A DNA stretch of 64,000 nt, from NCBI GenBank assembly GCA_039621445.1, contig CP154957.1:43130212-43194211 (forward strand). Direction: 5' to 3'. Each line of letters begins with the position of its first letter. Positions within the stretch are counted from its first letter, which is position 1. The position numbers and the translations under genes were made by a program. The notes below the pieces were generated by a model. It saw only the letters and a list, made by a program, of their open reading frames with translations. It was not told the DNA's origin and ran no database searches. This document shows positions 40,026 to 50,832 of this stretch, in pieces. The DNA is from Euglena gracilis (Eukaryota; Euglenida; Euglenophyceae; Euglenales).

Positions 40026-40538
40026 CTAGGACGGCAACGGGAACGGGAAGGGCAGGGAAGGGATCAGCTGGGGGAAGGGTGGGGTCCCGGGGAAAAGCTT
40101 AGAGGGTGGAGCCCCGGGTGGTAGCCAGAGGGTCGGGTCCCAGCTCTGGGGCTGGGCTGATTTCGGGAAAAGGAGGGAGACTTGGGACGAGTCCCGAGGG
40201 CTATCGACTAGGGACTCGGATTGGAGGGGGATGAGTGGGAGCTGGGGTGGGGCTGGGAGCGCGGGAAACGGGGATTGTGGGGATGGGAGTGGGGATGGGG
40301 CAGGGGATCAAGGGTATCTTATCGGGGTGTTTTCTTGCGCTTCCCGAGGGCTATCGGAAAGACTTGCGGTGGGGGCTACCTCTTCAGAGTCCGCCACAAA
40401 GGTTGGCATCCTGTCTGTGTCCCGGTGGGCCGTAGCCTCTTCGTGTGTGGAAAATTCTGGGGAGGTGTGCACGCTTTGCATTTCAAAAAGAAGGCACTTG
40501 AGAAAATGGCCTTCAATGGAAAACGTAGAACGAACAAG

Positions 40539-40550
40539 CCTCTGCTACCA
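40539..40550 (-). other. Element B primer-binding site
   Basis: TGGTAGCAGAGG on the minus strand, directly at the LTR edge: the exact initiator-Met type, at least 12 bases. Confidence 0.85.
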
Positions 40551-41144
40551 GTTTTCCCCTCTTGCCGGTTCGGTGACCGTGCGCGGAATGGGCTCCCCGG
40601 CAGGCCGAGTGGGGGAAAACAGTCTCCCGGCGCTCCGGTAAAAATTGGCACATGTGCCCCAAAAAATCCCTTTTTTTGTGTCTTTCGGTCCCTGAACTCA
40701 GCCAGAACCTGGGTTCCGGCAGCCAAATAATTCAAAAATTGGGGGTGGGGACGGTATTTTTGGCCAACTCCTTGGGGGTGCCTCTGAAGCAGTAGGGGGG
40801 GGGGGAGGAAAAGCCTGGGTTGAATTTAAAAAAAGGGTAGCGGCGGGGCGGAAGAACACCTTCACCTTGATTCCGCGCGACGCTTGCTCTTTCTTTTTTG
40901 AATTTGAATTCTTTCCTTTTGATTGACCTTCCGGATTGACTTTTGAACTCCTTGGACAATTGTTTCCTTGAACTCAGATTCAATTTTTGAATTTCCTTCC
41001 TTCAGCATGCACAATTCTTTGAATGAAACATTCAGAAGAGAGAACCTGGGGGGGAAAGTACACAGGTAAAAAAAAGTAGCGGAATGGGGCAGAATGTTCG
41101 CTAATTCCGGTGCGCAGGCGCCAGGCCGCCTCCCGCCGCCCACA
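40551..41144 (-). repeat. Element B 5' LTR
   Basis: Partner of 28765-29355. It ends GGGGAAAAC before the PBS rather than the usual CA. Confidence 0.88.
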
Positions 41145-41832
41145 CCCGGAGACGGGCCACCTCCACTGCCGTTTCCAGGTCTACCACCCGGGCCGCACCC
41201 TCGCCGGGACCGGCACGCACCATCGCCGTCAGGCCTTGCACCTCTGCCTCGCGGCATCGGTGCTCAGCCTGCACGGCGGCGATTGCTTGGGCCGCCTCAT
41301 CCGCCGCCTTTCGGGCAGCCGCCTTGGCTTGCGCCACTTGGCCCTCGAGCCGTCCGTGACGGGCTTGGATGGTCTCCATGAACTGCGTGATGACCTTGCC
41401 TTGCCCCTCCGCCACTTGCCGATAGGCCGCCGCGGACGCCTCTGTGGGCCCCTGTGGGCCCCTGTGGGCCAGCCGTCCCACATCTCCCGGGGTGCGGTTG
41501 ACCAGGAGGTCGAGCTGGGCCTCCACCTGCCCGAGGCCCGCCTACACGCCGCGGACTTGGGCCCCCACGGCATCGATGCGGCTCGTCAGCCACACCGCCA
41601 CCTCCTCTGACACCCCCGGATACTCTTCTGCCATGGTCTGGTCTTGCACCGGGACGTCACCTCCTGCACCCGTCTCCTCCTGGCAGATCTCGGGGGCCAT
41701 ATCTTCCTCGTATTCCTCGCCTGTGGGCTCAGCCTCGTCGTACATCTCGATGGTCTGCTCGTACGTCTCCTCTGCCACGTCATACTCCACACCTGCCGCG
41801 TCCTCATCCATCTCCTCCAGGATTCTTGGCAT
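41145..41832 (-). pseudogene. Element J gag, upstream part
   Basis: Starting at an ATG (41830-41832), the frame encodes an acidic region (MDEDAAGVEYDVAEETYEQ), then after an in-frame TAG (about 41539-41541) a coiled coil (VEAQLDLLVNRT ... LEGQVAQAKAAARKAADEAAQAIAAVQ ... VVDLETAVEVARLR) up to the element B insertion. It continues at 28760. Domain style and PBS resemble element B, so J is probably a related, older copy. Confidence 0.68.
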
Positions 41833-42841
41833 CTTGAGCAGCCGGTGGGACGATGAGGCTTCAGAAAAGGGGTTTCGTTCCCCCCAAACCCTTTGATCCC
41901 CCTTGCGGCTCCCTCTTGGGGTTGTGGTGGGGGAGAACAGCGCCCCCGCCGCGGCCAGCAGCGGGAAGCGGGCCCGCAGCGGCGTGGCGTCCTGCGCGGA
42001 CTCCAGCCGGAACTCTGGCAGCTGGAGCGGCCAGCGCGAACGGCGACGCGAACGCCAGTGCGGACCCCACGGGGACGGCGTGGGTTGGGATGGGGTGGAT
42101 TGGATGGGGAATGTGAGCTGGAGTGGGAATGGGAGCTGGGGGTTTGGGCTTATCACCATTCCTTGGAGGCTAGGCACAGCGGGGGGGGGGTGGCTGGGGG
42201 GGCGAGCGGCCGCGCGGGCGGCCGCGCTGGGGGGAGGGGGGGGAGGGGGGTCCGAGGCTCGCCGCGCGGGCGGAACACATCCTAAAATCGGTGATTTTAG
42301 GGTAAAAAAACAGGTCATTTTTTGCCATTTTGGGCCATTTTTGACCAAAAAAGTGCTTTTTTGGCCGCGCGCAGAGCGTGCGGCCCCCAACTTCGCTATT
42401 TTGTGTCCGAAAATGGTCATTTTTGGTCATTTTTGGGCCTAAAAAATCGCAATTTTTCACCAAAAATTTTTTTCTTGGCTATGCCAGGCACAGAAGGGGA
42501 GGGGGGGTCCAGGGGGGTGGGGGCGAGCGGCAGCGCGGGCGGCCGCGCAGGGGCCGCGCGGGGGGGGAGGGGGGGTTCCGGACTCCCCCGAGCGGCGCGC
42601 CTAGCCTCCCTTGAGCGGGGCTAGGTGGGGAAATTGGGGATTCTTTTTCTGCTGTGCACGCTGAGGGGGACTGAGCGGCGGCATGCGTGTGCGGTGGATT
42701 TGGATTGGGTATGGTGCGGTCTTTTTCATTTGGGGGAATCCCATGGTGGGGGACACCCACCACCGGGGCGGGGTAAGCCTGGGGAGCCGGATCCATCTTG
42801 TCGGTGTTGTTTGTTCCCAGGAAATTTTGTTCTGTGAAAAA
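41833..42841. other. Element J leader region with GC-rich repeat
   Basis: There is no convincing gene. Two related GC blocks (about 42170-42260 and 42484-42580) share GAGCGGC(C/A)GCGCGGGCGGCCGCGC and flank an AT-rich segment of TTTTTGG/CCAAAAA runs (42290-42480). The region lies between the PBS and gag of J. Confidence 0.5.
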
Positions 42842-42853
42842 CCTCTGCTACCA
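42842..42853 (-). other. Primer-binding site of element J
   Basis: TGGTAGCAGAGG on the minus strand after GGGAAAC, as in element B. Only a short LTR remnant can lie to the right, because element C sequence begins by about 42890. Confidence 0.65.
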
Positions 42854-42885
42854 GTTTCCCGAACTATCTTGTTTTTGCCCATCCT

Positions 42886-43329
42886 TCACTCCCTGGGGTC
42901 CGTGAGGGGGTACCGGCGGGGTGGGGGGTAGGCGCGATGGGCTCTGGGGTGAGGGGTAGGTTCGGGATACTCACCTTCCCACGTAGGATTTTTTCCCTGG
43001 TTGCCCTCCCCTAGGCCGCTTGTACCCCAGCACCAACACCTTTTTTGCTGGTACTGCTGGGGCATCGGGAATATGCTGCCCCCAATCACGCTCCCATACC
43101 GGCTAAATATTCTTTGGGGTCGTACTTGGCAGGGCGTCCCCCACTTCCATATGAGTGTCCCCCCTCGAACTTTCAGCCGTCTCCGGGACAGGCGTCGTCC
43201 CCCCCCCCCCACTTTCTCATCCCAAAAATGAACTCGTTTCTTTTCTTTCCTGTTCCCTTGTGAGTGGGTGTCCACAGGGGTGTCTTTTCGTCCTGGGTCT
43301 ACCCCCCCTCGGTTCCCCTCCTTGTGCAA
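42886..43329 (-). pseudogene. Element C post-RNase H linker
   Basis: Contains KRKKRVHFWDEKVGGGG-like text, comparable with the KHVSFSTRVDE segment in element A between RNase H and integrase. No integrase follows; the element is truncated here. Confidence 0.45.
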
Positions 43330-43334
43330 TCTCC

Positions 43335-44125
43335 TTATTCCTCCTCAGGCGTTACATTTTTGCCACCACGGGTTGTCACTACCCGTATCCAGGCATTACG
43401 TAAAATGGGCTGGTTTTTGATTCTTATCCCCAAACACTGTTTTCCTCTTCTTTTTCCTCCCGGATAAAATTTTCCATTTTCATCCCTATCTTCGGCCAAC
43501 CCATGCCTACTTATATCCCTTAGGGCCTGTGAAGCTGGGTATGCCCACCGACTAAGGATATGGGCTACGGTATTTTCATTACCCGGGATGTATCCAAAAG
43601 TCAAATCATTCTTGGAGAAAATTTGGTGCCATCTCGCCGTCGTTCAATCTGTGCGGTTTCAAGGAGTTCCCTTGTCCAAGACTCCAAACTTTGGTGGTCG
43701 GTTAAAACAAAACCGGGTTGCAATCCAATCCAACTCTCCCATTTTTTTAGTGCCAAAATTATGGCGTAGGTCTCCAACTCCCTGGGGGTCCACTTTCTTT
43801 GCCCCTCGGTCAATTTTCGAGACATAAAAGCGACTTGCTCAGTTTTTTTATCAATCACATCCTGGGCTGTGGGCCTTCCTCCCCCCTCCTTCATTTGCTT
43901 TACAGTTGCCCCCACGGCCTACCCACTGGCAAGAACCCTTAGCACAAGGGGTTTATCTGGGTCTAACCATTGCAAGATTAGGCCCGAACACACCCTTTTT
44001 TTCAGGTCCTCAAAAGCATTTAAATCCTCCTCATCAAATTCAACAGGTTTTCGGCTCCCTTTTTTCCCCACCTCCCTGTGGACTTTGAATTTGTCTTGCA
44101 ACCGGGCTGCAACTTGCGCATACAT
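43335..44125 (-). pseudogene. Element C RNase H
   Basis: Two same-strand frames: PLVLRVLASGYAVGATVKQ region (first Asp not retained in this form), RELETYAIILALKKWESWIGLQPGFVLTDHQSLESW, then FGYIPGNENTVAHILSRWAYPASQAL. It is very close to element A in wording, and broken by frameshifts. Confidence 0.75.
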
Positions 44126-44511
44126 GTGAATGTATGCATTGTAATAAATTGTGAATCAGGCTCTCAAAAATGTAATTATTTTCAGAACCTCCCACTTTTT
44201 GATCGCTCGAAGCTTACCCGGCGCTGGCCTCCTAGTCCCCTTTCCTAAAATTCGTCAACAAAATTCAACGTCCTCCACAAAAAGTTTGGCTTTGAATTCG
44301 TCAGCCACCAAAAATTCCGTTTTGAGTACCTCCTCAAATCATTTTTGTGTGCCCTCACCAGGTCCTCCCCTTCCCCGACCGGTGTTCCCACCGTATATCA
44401 TCTATAGACCCTGTGGCGATATTCCTTACTGGTGTCAAAGGGTCATCGATCATTTGTTGAAATTGCTGGGGAGCATTTTTAAAACCCATTACATTCACCT
44501 TCCACTGCCTT

Positions 44512-45101
44512 TCACTTCCAAATGCCTTTGGCGGTGAAACAACACGTTATTGGTCGACTTTCTTGGTGTAGAGGTTGTTGGTGAAAAGCTTGCTTCATAT
44601 CAATAATCGAAAACATTTGGTTTGCACCATGTTTGACCGAAATTTCTTTAATTTTAGGAAGGGGTTTGTTGCATCGCCTTGTTTGGCTGTTTGGGCCCCT
44701 GAGGTCCACCACCCCCCTCCAAGGCAAATCGTTGGATTTTTTTGGAACTGGAAAAGTCTGGGACAGCCATTCAGAATTTTTGGCTGTGGCTGGCTCAATG
44801 TATTTTTTGTCGAGCCAGTCTTGTGTGATTTTTTCAAGTGCCTCTTTCCGCTCACCGTGCATTTAAAAATGGCTTCTGTCTGGTTGGTTGTGCCCTCTCC
44901 TTCAAACGTATGTATGCATAACCATATTGTCCTCTGTCGTGGGGGGTCTGGAAATGACGATGACCGAAATACCGTCCCCCTGCAATCCTGCAAAACTTGT
45001 TCCCTCAACCTGACTACCCGTTCCTCCTCTTTTTTTTCCTCCGCCTCCCTTGCAATTATCATTCTGTTGATAACGTGCACTGGGGGGTCACTTCCCTCCA
45101 A
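44512..45101 (-). pseudogene. Element C reverse transcriptase, N-terminal half
   Basis: SQTFPVPKKSNDLPWRGVVDLRGPNSQTRR, then motif A FSIIDMKQAFHQQPL. Between 44125 and 44512 the palm is degraded; only a YxDD-like SIDDI remnant near 44400 is visible. Confidence 0.7.
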
Positions 45102-45399
45102 ATTTCTGGCAACCTCTCCCAGTCCTCATTGCTCAAAAGTTGAATTCCTGGGGCAACCCTTCCAAAGGCAAACAAAGACCAAGTTTTTGCAACCCAAACG
45201 AAGACCCATCCGCCACAGCCACACTGTCCACTGAAAAATTTGTGTCATCGCTGAATTTTTGCGGACCCCACCGTCTTTCAACACCCCACAAGAGAATCAG
45301 GTCGGGGCTGTCTTTCACCAACGCCTTGTGGTGTGGAAAAATTCCTAGTTTTGCCTCCGCCAGCCATGGATAAGAAAGAATGGCATCAACTTTGATGTT

Positions 45400-45640
45400 T
45401 GCCTCATAAAATTCAACCTCATATTCCGCCCCCTCAATTTCCCTTTCTCATTCCAATTTTGTTGTAGGATCATTTTCACATTTGCACATCTGCTCCCCCC
45501 CGTCAAAGTTTGCCCAGGCCGTTACAAACCTTAACGGGTACTTAGCAGGATACATTAAGTGGTCCCCTATCAACCCTTGTCGAATGAGGTTTGCCTCAGC
45601 CCCTGTGTTAATCAAAAACTGGCCGTTTTTTTTTCGTCCC
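45400..45640 (-). pseudogene. Element C protease, catalytic Asp replaced
   Basis: The minus strand reads QFLINTGAEANLIRQGLIG. The retropepsin DTGA is NTGA, explained by one transition (GAC to AAC). Downstream ILSYPWLAEAKLGIF-like sequence (45340-45400) confirms the family. Confidence 0.7.
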
Positions 45641-46275
45641 CATTTGCCAACTTAATCTGGGTTTTTGAGAAGAAGTTGTCTGTCCTCCCCGAGTTTCTTC
45701 GCTCCTCCCCGAGTTTTTGTCCCCCTCAACATTCTTTTTCTCAGCCGCACCAATTTTTTCTTCCCTGGGGCTGCCCACCCCTATCACCTGCCCACTTCTA
45801 TCAATCAACAAGGCCCACACACCCCAACGGGTACCCCTCAAAATCCTCCCATCAGCCTCAAACAACTTTGTCCCCTTGAAAAAACAAAACTTTTTGACAG
45901 CCATATCCACCAGATTTTTAACCCACCTCCTATTCCAGTCTGGGCAAATACAAATTGCCCGACAATTGGAATTTTGCAATTTTTCAGCCACCTCAGGCCA
46001 CAAAGTCCAGGGGGGGTCATCCACAACGTTTCCTCCGCCCCCCAATCCTTTTTCATGGCATCATCATCCTCCCCGTAAAACTTTTCACACCTGGCATTTT
46101 GGCTGGTTGCAAAACAATCCCGTTCCGCCTTAACCCGAAATTCCTTCTCAATTTCCTCCATACAAACTTTCCTAACAGCATAATCCTCCCTACGATATCC
46201 GCTTTTTTCTCCCAACACGGTTAACAAATACTCCACCAGTTGTTTGGGCATCCTCCATTTTTTTTTGAGTACCAA
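45608..46275 (-). pseudogene. Element C adenine-MTase-like (TPPW) domain
   Basis: Directly after the C5-MTase frame, two overlapping frames give ERDCFATSQNARCEKFYG, a spacer with KKDWG, LWMTPPW, then WPEVAEKLQ, AICICPDWNRRWVKNL and FFKGTKLF. The order matches the Dam-like domain of DIRS Pol. The frame breaks at a C6 run in the TPPW codons (about 46012-46020). Asn of NPPW is Thr. Confidence 0.7.
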
Positions 46276-46918
46276 CTGTCATTTCATATCCTCCCAACTT
46301 TTCTCGGTGACTCCTCCCCCCAGGAATCAAATTCGGGCAGGTCTGGCCATCACAAAGTTTGTTTTGTAGCTTGCTCAGATTTTCGCTACCCCAGATTCGG
46401 GTGGGCTTTTGATATCCCCAATCTGAAAACTGACAATAGTCAACATCGACAAAAGTCAGATTTTGAACACAGGGTCTTTTCCGCAAAAGTCCATGACGGG
46501 GATTTTCAATCCACCACAACTTTGGTTTGAAATATTCGACAATCTCCAAAGTTTTTTTGACCAGCCGATCTGCCCCCTCCAAATTTCTGACTCCCAATGT
46601 TTTGGCCAAGCTATATTCTGTACAGGGCACCCCCGCAGCAATGATCTGAAAATATCCGGGGGGGTACCTCCAATATCTCCACTCCAAAATATTTGCACAG
46701 TGGGTTGGGTTAAATCTGGGGTTTATGTCCACTGAAATCACCTTAAACCCCTGCTCTCTTAGGCAATCCCCAACCGAGCCTTTACCGCAAAAAAGGTCTA
46801 AAGCTCTTTTCTTTACGGAAGGCTGTGCACGATCCCTTATGGGATCTGATTTTTTACAGATTTGGGCTGAGTCACATATTTGCACGTCACGCACACACAC
46901 ACCCGACACACTGGACAC
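46190..46918 (-). CDS. Element C cytosine-C5 methyltransferase domain
   Basis: An uninterrupted 242-residue frame: RALDLFCGKGSVGDCL (motif I, 38-53), VISVDINPRF, AAGVPCTEYS (motif IV, Cys 99), LWWIENPRHG (Glu 138), DYCQFSDWGYQKPTRIW. The variant VPC replaces PPC. It passes, with a short overlap, into the TPPW-type domain. Motifs I, IV and VI look catalytically complete although the rest of the element is dead. Confidence 0.85.
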   Translation of the reverse strand: MSSVSGVCVRDVQICDSAQICKKSDPIRDRAQPSVKKRALDLFCGKGSVGDCLREQGFKVISVDINPRFNPTHCANILEWRYWRYPPGYFQIIAAGVPCTEYSLAKTLGVRNLEGADRLVKKTLEIVEYFKPKLWWIENPRHGLLRKRPCVQNLTFVDVDYCQFSDWGYQKPTRIWGSENLSKLQNKLCDGQTCPNLIPGGRSHREKLGGYEMTVGTQKKMEDAQTTGGVFVNRVGRKKRIS

Positions 46919-47268
46919 ACCTTGTGTAGAGATTTCCTGGGATGGCAGATTTCACACAACCTCCATATTCTTTTTGTCTTGTGATTCCCAAGAACGCACG
47001 GACGAGAAAATAACACAAGGTTGCATAAATTTGCAATTTTTGCGCACTGCAGACTCCGGACGGCCCGCCACGGATGCTTTGCTGAAGCTAAATGGGTGGA
47101 ATCCCGCCCCATGAGAGTCCACAGGATATTTTGGAGGCCGAATCTTTCAGCACCAGCCCCCCACTTCCCCCCTCCTAGTCTGGAGGGGGGGGGTCGGCCC
47201 CACATATGCCAGGGGGGGGGGGGGGGCAAAATGTGGTCCGAGGCAAAAAATTTTTTTGTCAATTGCAC
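46837..47268 (-). pseudogene. Element C upstream Cys-rich segment
   Basis: In another frame, before the MTase, lies RLCEICHPRKSLHKVCPVCRVC, a CxxC-x10-CxxC arrangement like a small zinc ribbon (about 46880-46960). This is where a Gag nucleocapsid knuckle would be expected. The left part of the ORF runs into G/C homopolymers and is unlikely to be coding. Confidence 0.35.
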
Positions 47269-48110
47269 GCCTCAATATCCCTGAAAGGGGGCTGGAGGGT
47301 CAAATCGCACTCCCTCGAGGCAAACCGATAAAGTAGGAAGGGGCACGGAGGGCGAAGCACACACGACCTTGCGAAGCTCGAATATTTGAATCGAAGTCAC
47401 GTTTTTAATCTCGAAGTCAGCCTCTTTTGAGCCTTTAGTTGTGGGACGCCTCGGGCTCCGCACTCGGTGATTGTGAGGCCATTTATTGCTGACCGGCTGT
47501 GCTGTCTGGATTGTTTTGGTTCCCTGCTTAGCTCCAGTAGTCCCGGGATAAACCGTGTCCAGGGACGGAGGGACCTCGCTTGCGAAACAAAAAGGCCAGC
47601 TGGGACTCGGACCCCCACGGCAGAGGAAGGGGGGGGGAAGGGACCAAGAGGGCGAGGGCATAAGAGGATGGTGAGGCCCCGCTCTCTTTGCTGGCTGCTC
47701 TGCTCCGGTGTGGTTGTGTGTGCGCAGGGGGTGCTTCTTACGGCGCCTTCGTTGCCGGAGTTGCCGGCGATGAGGCCTCCTCTGACACCTTTGCGCAGCA
47801 GAACCGTCGTGGCCTCGGCCCCCCCCCCCCCTCACATGGTCGCTTGGTGGGGGGGCCCCCGGGATGGCTGTCTCTTTCTGGTGTATTTCTGGGTGGGTGG
47901 TTGGGGTTGTTTGGTTGGGGGCCCCCTTTCTCGCTGGGATGTTTTTCTTTTTCTGCTGATTTTTCGGGTGGGGGGGGGTGGGCTCACCATCTTCTTGTGC
48001 TTCGCCCTCTTGCTCCCTTCCTCCCCTTCCTCTAACATGGGAGTACCAGACCATTCAGGCTCCGCACTGCGAGATGGTGAGGTACTGTGCACCCCCCTTT
48101 GGGCCATAAT
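47269..48110 (+). repeat. DIRS-type terminal sequence, inverted relative to 59.64-60.03 kb
   Basis: The plus strand here shares several blocks with the minus strand of 59.64-60.03 kb: GGCTCCGCACTGCGAGATGG (about 48059), TGGTTGTGTGTGCGC...GGTGCTTCTTAC (47700-47745), and CCCGGGATAAACCGTGTCCA (47541). Encoded peptides match as well (SPGIxRxxGR, DHSGSALRDGEVL). The pair flanks the DIRS-like element G on both sides in inverted orientation, as expected of DIRS inverted terminal repeats. Confidence 0.5.
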
Positions 48111-48119
48111 TTTTTGAAT

Positions 48120-48917
48120 TTTTGATACGACTCCCAGCCTCAAATAATGGACCTGAAAAGCTCCAAAATTTTTACACTGACCAAGTTGCTGGACTTCTTC
48201 CACTTGCAAACCAGCATTCTTCCACCATAAAACCCCAGCCCCTCTGGTGCTGTGGGGTTTCCAATGGTTGGTGTCCACCCCCCTCTTGCAACACTTCTCT
48301 GGTGAGCGAATTCACTCTGTCTGAGGTCAAAGGTCTTTTACCATCTAAAGACCATAAAAATTATTTTTGTGTCCAACCATGTGGGCTGTCCTTTCCACGT
48401 ATTCTTTCATTAAATGCCAGGAGCTTATGAGGGGGCTGTGTGGCAAATTCAAAATCTCCTCCCACCTTCGGTACTGCCACCCTTTCCTTTGCAACAAAAT
48501 GAAGATTTTTTCTGCCACAAAACTCATTTTTCGCTGGGTTCTGGCTAGATCACCCCCCCCCTGTGGAAGGCCAAAAGCCTCCAACAGATGATGAGTCGGT
48601 ATCTGAGCTCTTTCACAGACAGTTCTGAGAGGGGTTTTGAATTTCTGATGGTGCTCTCTAGTGGGGTCCCAAAAGTGGGCATACCTGCAGATATTAGAAT
48701 TCCATTTTCTTTTCAATGGAGCCAAAAGAGGGGAAAACCTCAATGAACCAAACCATGGCAGAAATAAAGCTGCTGCATATGCATGTCGTGCAGTGTTGAC
48801 GCTGTGAACAGCAAGGTCAAGGATGGCCTCGGTCATCTTGTGGACCGACCGTGCAGTCGTGCAGGGTAACCCCTTTGTGCAACAATTGGCCCATGAATGT
48901 CCTGAAGGCTGAGACAT
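48120..48917 (-). pseudogene. Element G tyrosine recombinase
   Basis: The first part (48917-48345) contains ARHAYAAALFLPWFGSLRFSPLLAP, the box with the first catalytic Arg. The second part (48278 onward) contains KPHSTRGAGVLWW (HxxR) and FQVHYLRLG with the nucleophilic Tyr (about 48144-48146). The order R, HxxR, Y fits DIRS-type recombinases. Stops lie between the two parts (48290-48345). Confidence 0.68.
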
Positions 48918-49199
48918 ATCTTTTGACGTTTCCCAGATTTTTTATTTAAGTGTCGGCACTGGACATCAAAACTTCCTGGGTTGTAATATTTGCCTAACAC
49001 AATCAAGCAGGCCAAATTACACCATGGGGGGGGGCATCTCCTCCCCCCAGCAGTTGGTGAACAGACACCACTGGGGGGGGGGGTACCAGTAAAACTTTGT
49101 TGCCTGGCTGTCTGATTGAAATTAATTTGCGCCACTATAATTTCGAAACCCAGTGGGCTACGATCAACGGACAAGTTAGGACTGGGTTTAGCATTAATC

Positions 49200-49853
49200 T
49201 CTGAACCCACTGGGGAATGATGCTCCAGGCGGGTTTGCATAAACTGGGGGGAGGCCCCTTAAATCTGCCTTCAAGGCATCCACCAGCAAAGCCCCTTGGT
49301 GAGGGTATCAACAAACAAACTTGAGGAATTTTTTGTTGCTGGGTGTGCGAAACATGTCCACCTCTGGGCTTATGTCCTTTCTGAAAAAATGAACAATTTT
49401 GTGAAAGATGTTTAGCTTTAGGATATAATCCCCTGGGTCCTTTTGATCCCTGGTGGGGGAGTCTGCCAATTGCTCCTTTGTGGAACCCAAACCACCTGCA
49501 AATTGATTTGCTTGCCCTGACAATGATACAGCAGGGGTTTTAAGATGGAATTTAGGTAGGGCTTTTTGCCTCCCCACTTTGTTAAATAACTTACAGCCAC
49601 CTGGATGTCCACATGGAGCACAATTATTTGTTTTGGTTTGGCTAAAGCTTTTACTGTTTCCACTGCAGCCTGCAATTCTTTTTGATTGATTTGAAGGACA
49701 TGCAGGTCCCTCCAAAAATCCTGCACCTTTTGGCCTGAAACTTTGCCTAGCCACCCCCATTTCCAGGTGCTGCTGTCTGAGAAGAGTTCCTGAGAGGCCT
49801 CGGATTGAAATTGCCCTGCCAACACCTGGCTGCAAAAATTCTTCTAATTCCAC
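49200..49853 (-). pseudogene. Element G RNase H and Dam-like domain
   Basis: The frame from 49825 reads LFSDSSTWKWGWLGK, KELQAAVETVKALAK, LHVDIQVAVSYLTKWGG and LQVVWVPQRSNWQ, the DIRS-type RNase H. It continues in the neighbouring frame with SPEVDMFRTPSNKKFLKFVC. After a stop come LLVDALKADLRGL and VYANPPG, the NPP domain standard in DIRS Pol. Confidence 0.72.
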
Positions 49854-50320
49854 AATTTATCCTTGACCCCCTGGGGAATGGTTAGGGTGTGGTGCCAACC
49901 CCACTTTGTGTGCAGATCCACCATTTTTCAAAGTTGATCTGTCAGAATTCTGAGAAATGGCATTGAGACTAAATGGCTTCTGACTGGCCCCACAATAGAG
50001 CTGAATTTTCTGCAGCTCATTTTTTGTGCTGTGAGCACTTTACCTAGCTCCTTCCTTTCTTAAGGAATTTCGTTTTCCTGAAGAATTTCCATTTGGCCTT
50101 TCTTCAAATTGATCCACTTGCCCAACGCTTTATTTCCTGTGTGGGTTCCAGGAAGGATTTGGTGAGGTATAATCTGAAACCTGCCAGTAAAAGGTCCTTT
50201 TTTATATCTGCCAAATTTTGGGCTTCTCTCTTTTTGCAGGGGGCTAACCGCAAAATGTCGTCCAGGTAGATGAAAACCACCTTTCCCTCCCTTCTTCATT
50301 TCCTTTCCCAGACTCTCATT
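49854..50320 (-). pseudogene. Element G reverse transcriptase, C-terminal half
   Basis: The minus strand reads MRVWERK, stop, RREGKVVFIYLDDILRLA (YLDD, about 50250-50275), then DLLLAGFRLYLTKSFLEPTQEI. The Trp usually found before RREG is a TGA stop. It resumes the RT interrupted at about 57955 by the H/E insertion. Confidence 0.72.
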
Positions 50321-50347
50321 GTGGGATTCGCTCCCAGATGTGCACCA

Positions 50348-50729
50348 GAATTAAGCAGAGCCAGGCCAGAGATTCCTAATTTGTACATTCCACAAATCTG
50401 TAATCTGTAACTTTGTGCAGGTGGCAAGCAGCATGAACCCTTTGGGGCTTTGACTTCTGGTTTGTTTCTTGCTGTGGTTTGGGAAGATTTGGCACAATGA
50501 ATTGGTTGATTGAGAAATCAAGGCGCAAGGAGGAGCAGATTGAAAACGAAAATTTGAGGCAGTGTGTCAAGTACCTGGGGAAAGATCCTACAAATGTCTG
50601 TGGCCCCTGGGCGCTGAAAGTTTGCTGACAGGGAAGGATATATGCTGCCAGGGGCGTACAAGAATTGCTACAGAAAAACCTGTAAATGTCAATTCTGTCA
50701 ATGGCAAAGACAAAGTGGGGGCCAGAGTG
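50348..50729 (+). repeat. Element H left terminal repeat with small ORF
   Basis: About 95% identical to 57559-57939. Both copies encode, on the plus strand from ATG at about 50498, a 43-residue charged helix (NWLIEKSRRKEEQIENENLRQCV), then a Cys-rich reading (NCYRKTCKCQFCQW) in another frame. Conservation of the short ORF in both copies may simply reflect sequence identity. Confidence 0.65.
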
Positions 50730-50832
50730 GGGCCCCCATACACAAAGGGTTCAGGAGCCTTGCAGAGATGTCCAAGTTGTACATGCTGAAGTTTAAAAGT
50801 CAAGGAATGCTGAGGTTTGTGATGCCAGCATC

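Larger units (their letters stand above)
28765..41144 (-). mobile_element. Element B: GC-rich Ty3/gypsy with intact MTase ORF
   Basis: LTRs of about 591 and 594 bp (28765-29355; 40551-41144) begin TGTGGGC on the minus strand. They are flanked by the 4-bp duplication CCCG (28761-28764; 41145-41148). Order: Gag, MTase, protease, RT, RNase H, remnant integrase, chromodomain, TM-containing ORF, GC-rich repeat array. Codons are strongly GC-rich. RT motif A and the first half of integrase are deleted, so the copy is non-autonomous although the MTase ORF is uninterrupted. Confidence 0.9.

Noticed and set aside
47272-48054. 260-codon minus-strand ORF
   Set aside because: It is antisense to the DIRS terminal sequence; the peptide matches with 59.6-60.0 kb are on the plus strand.
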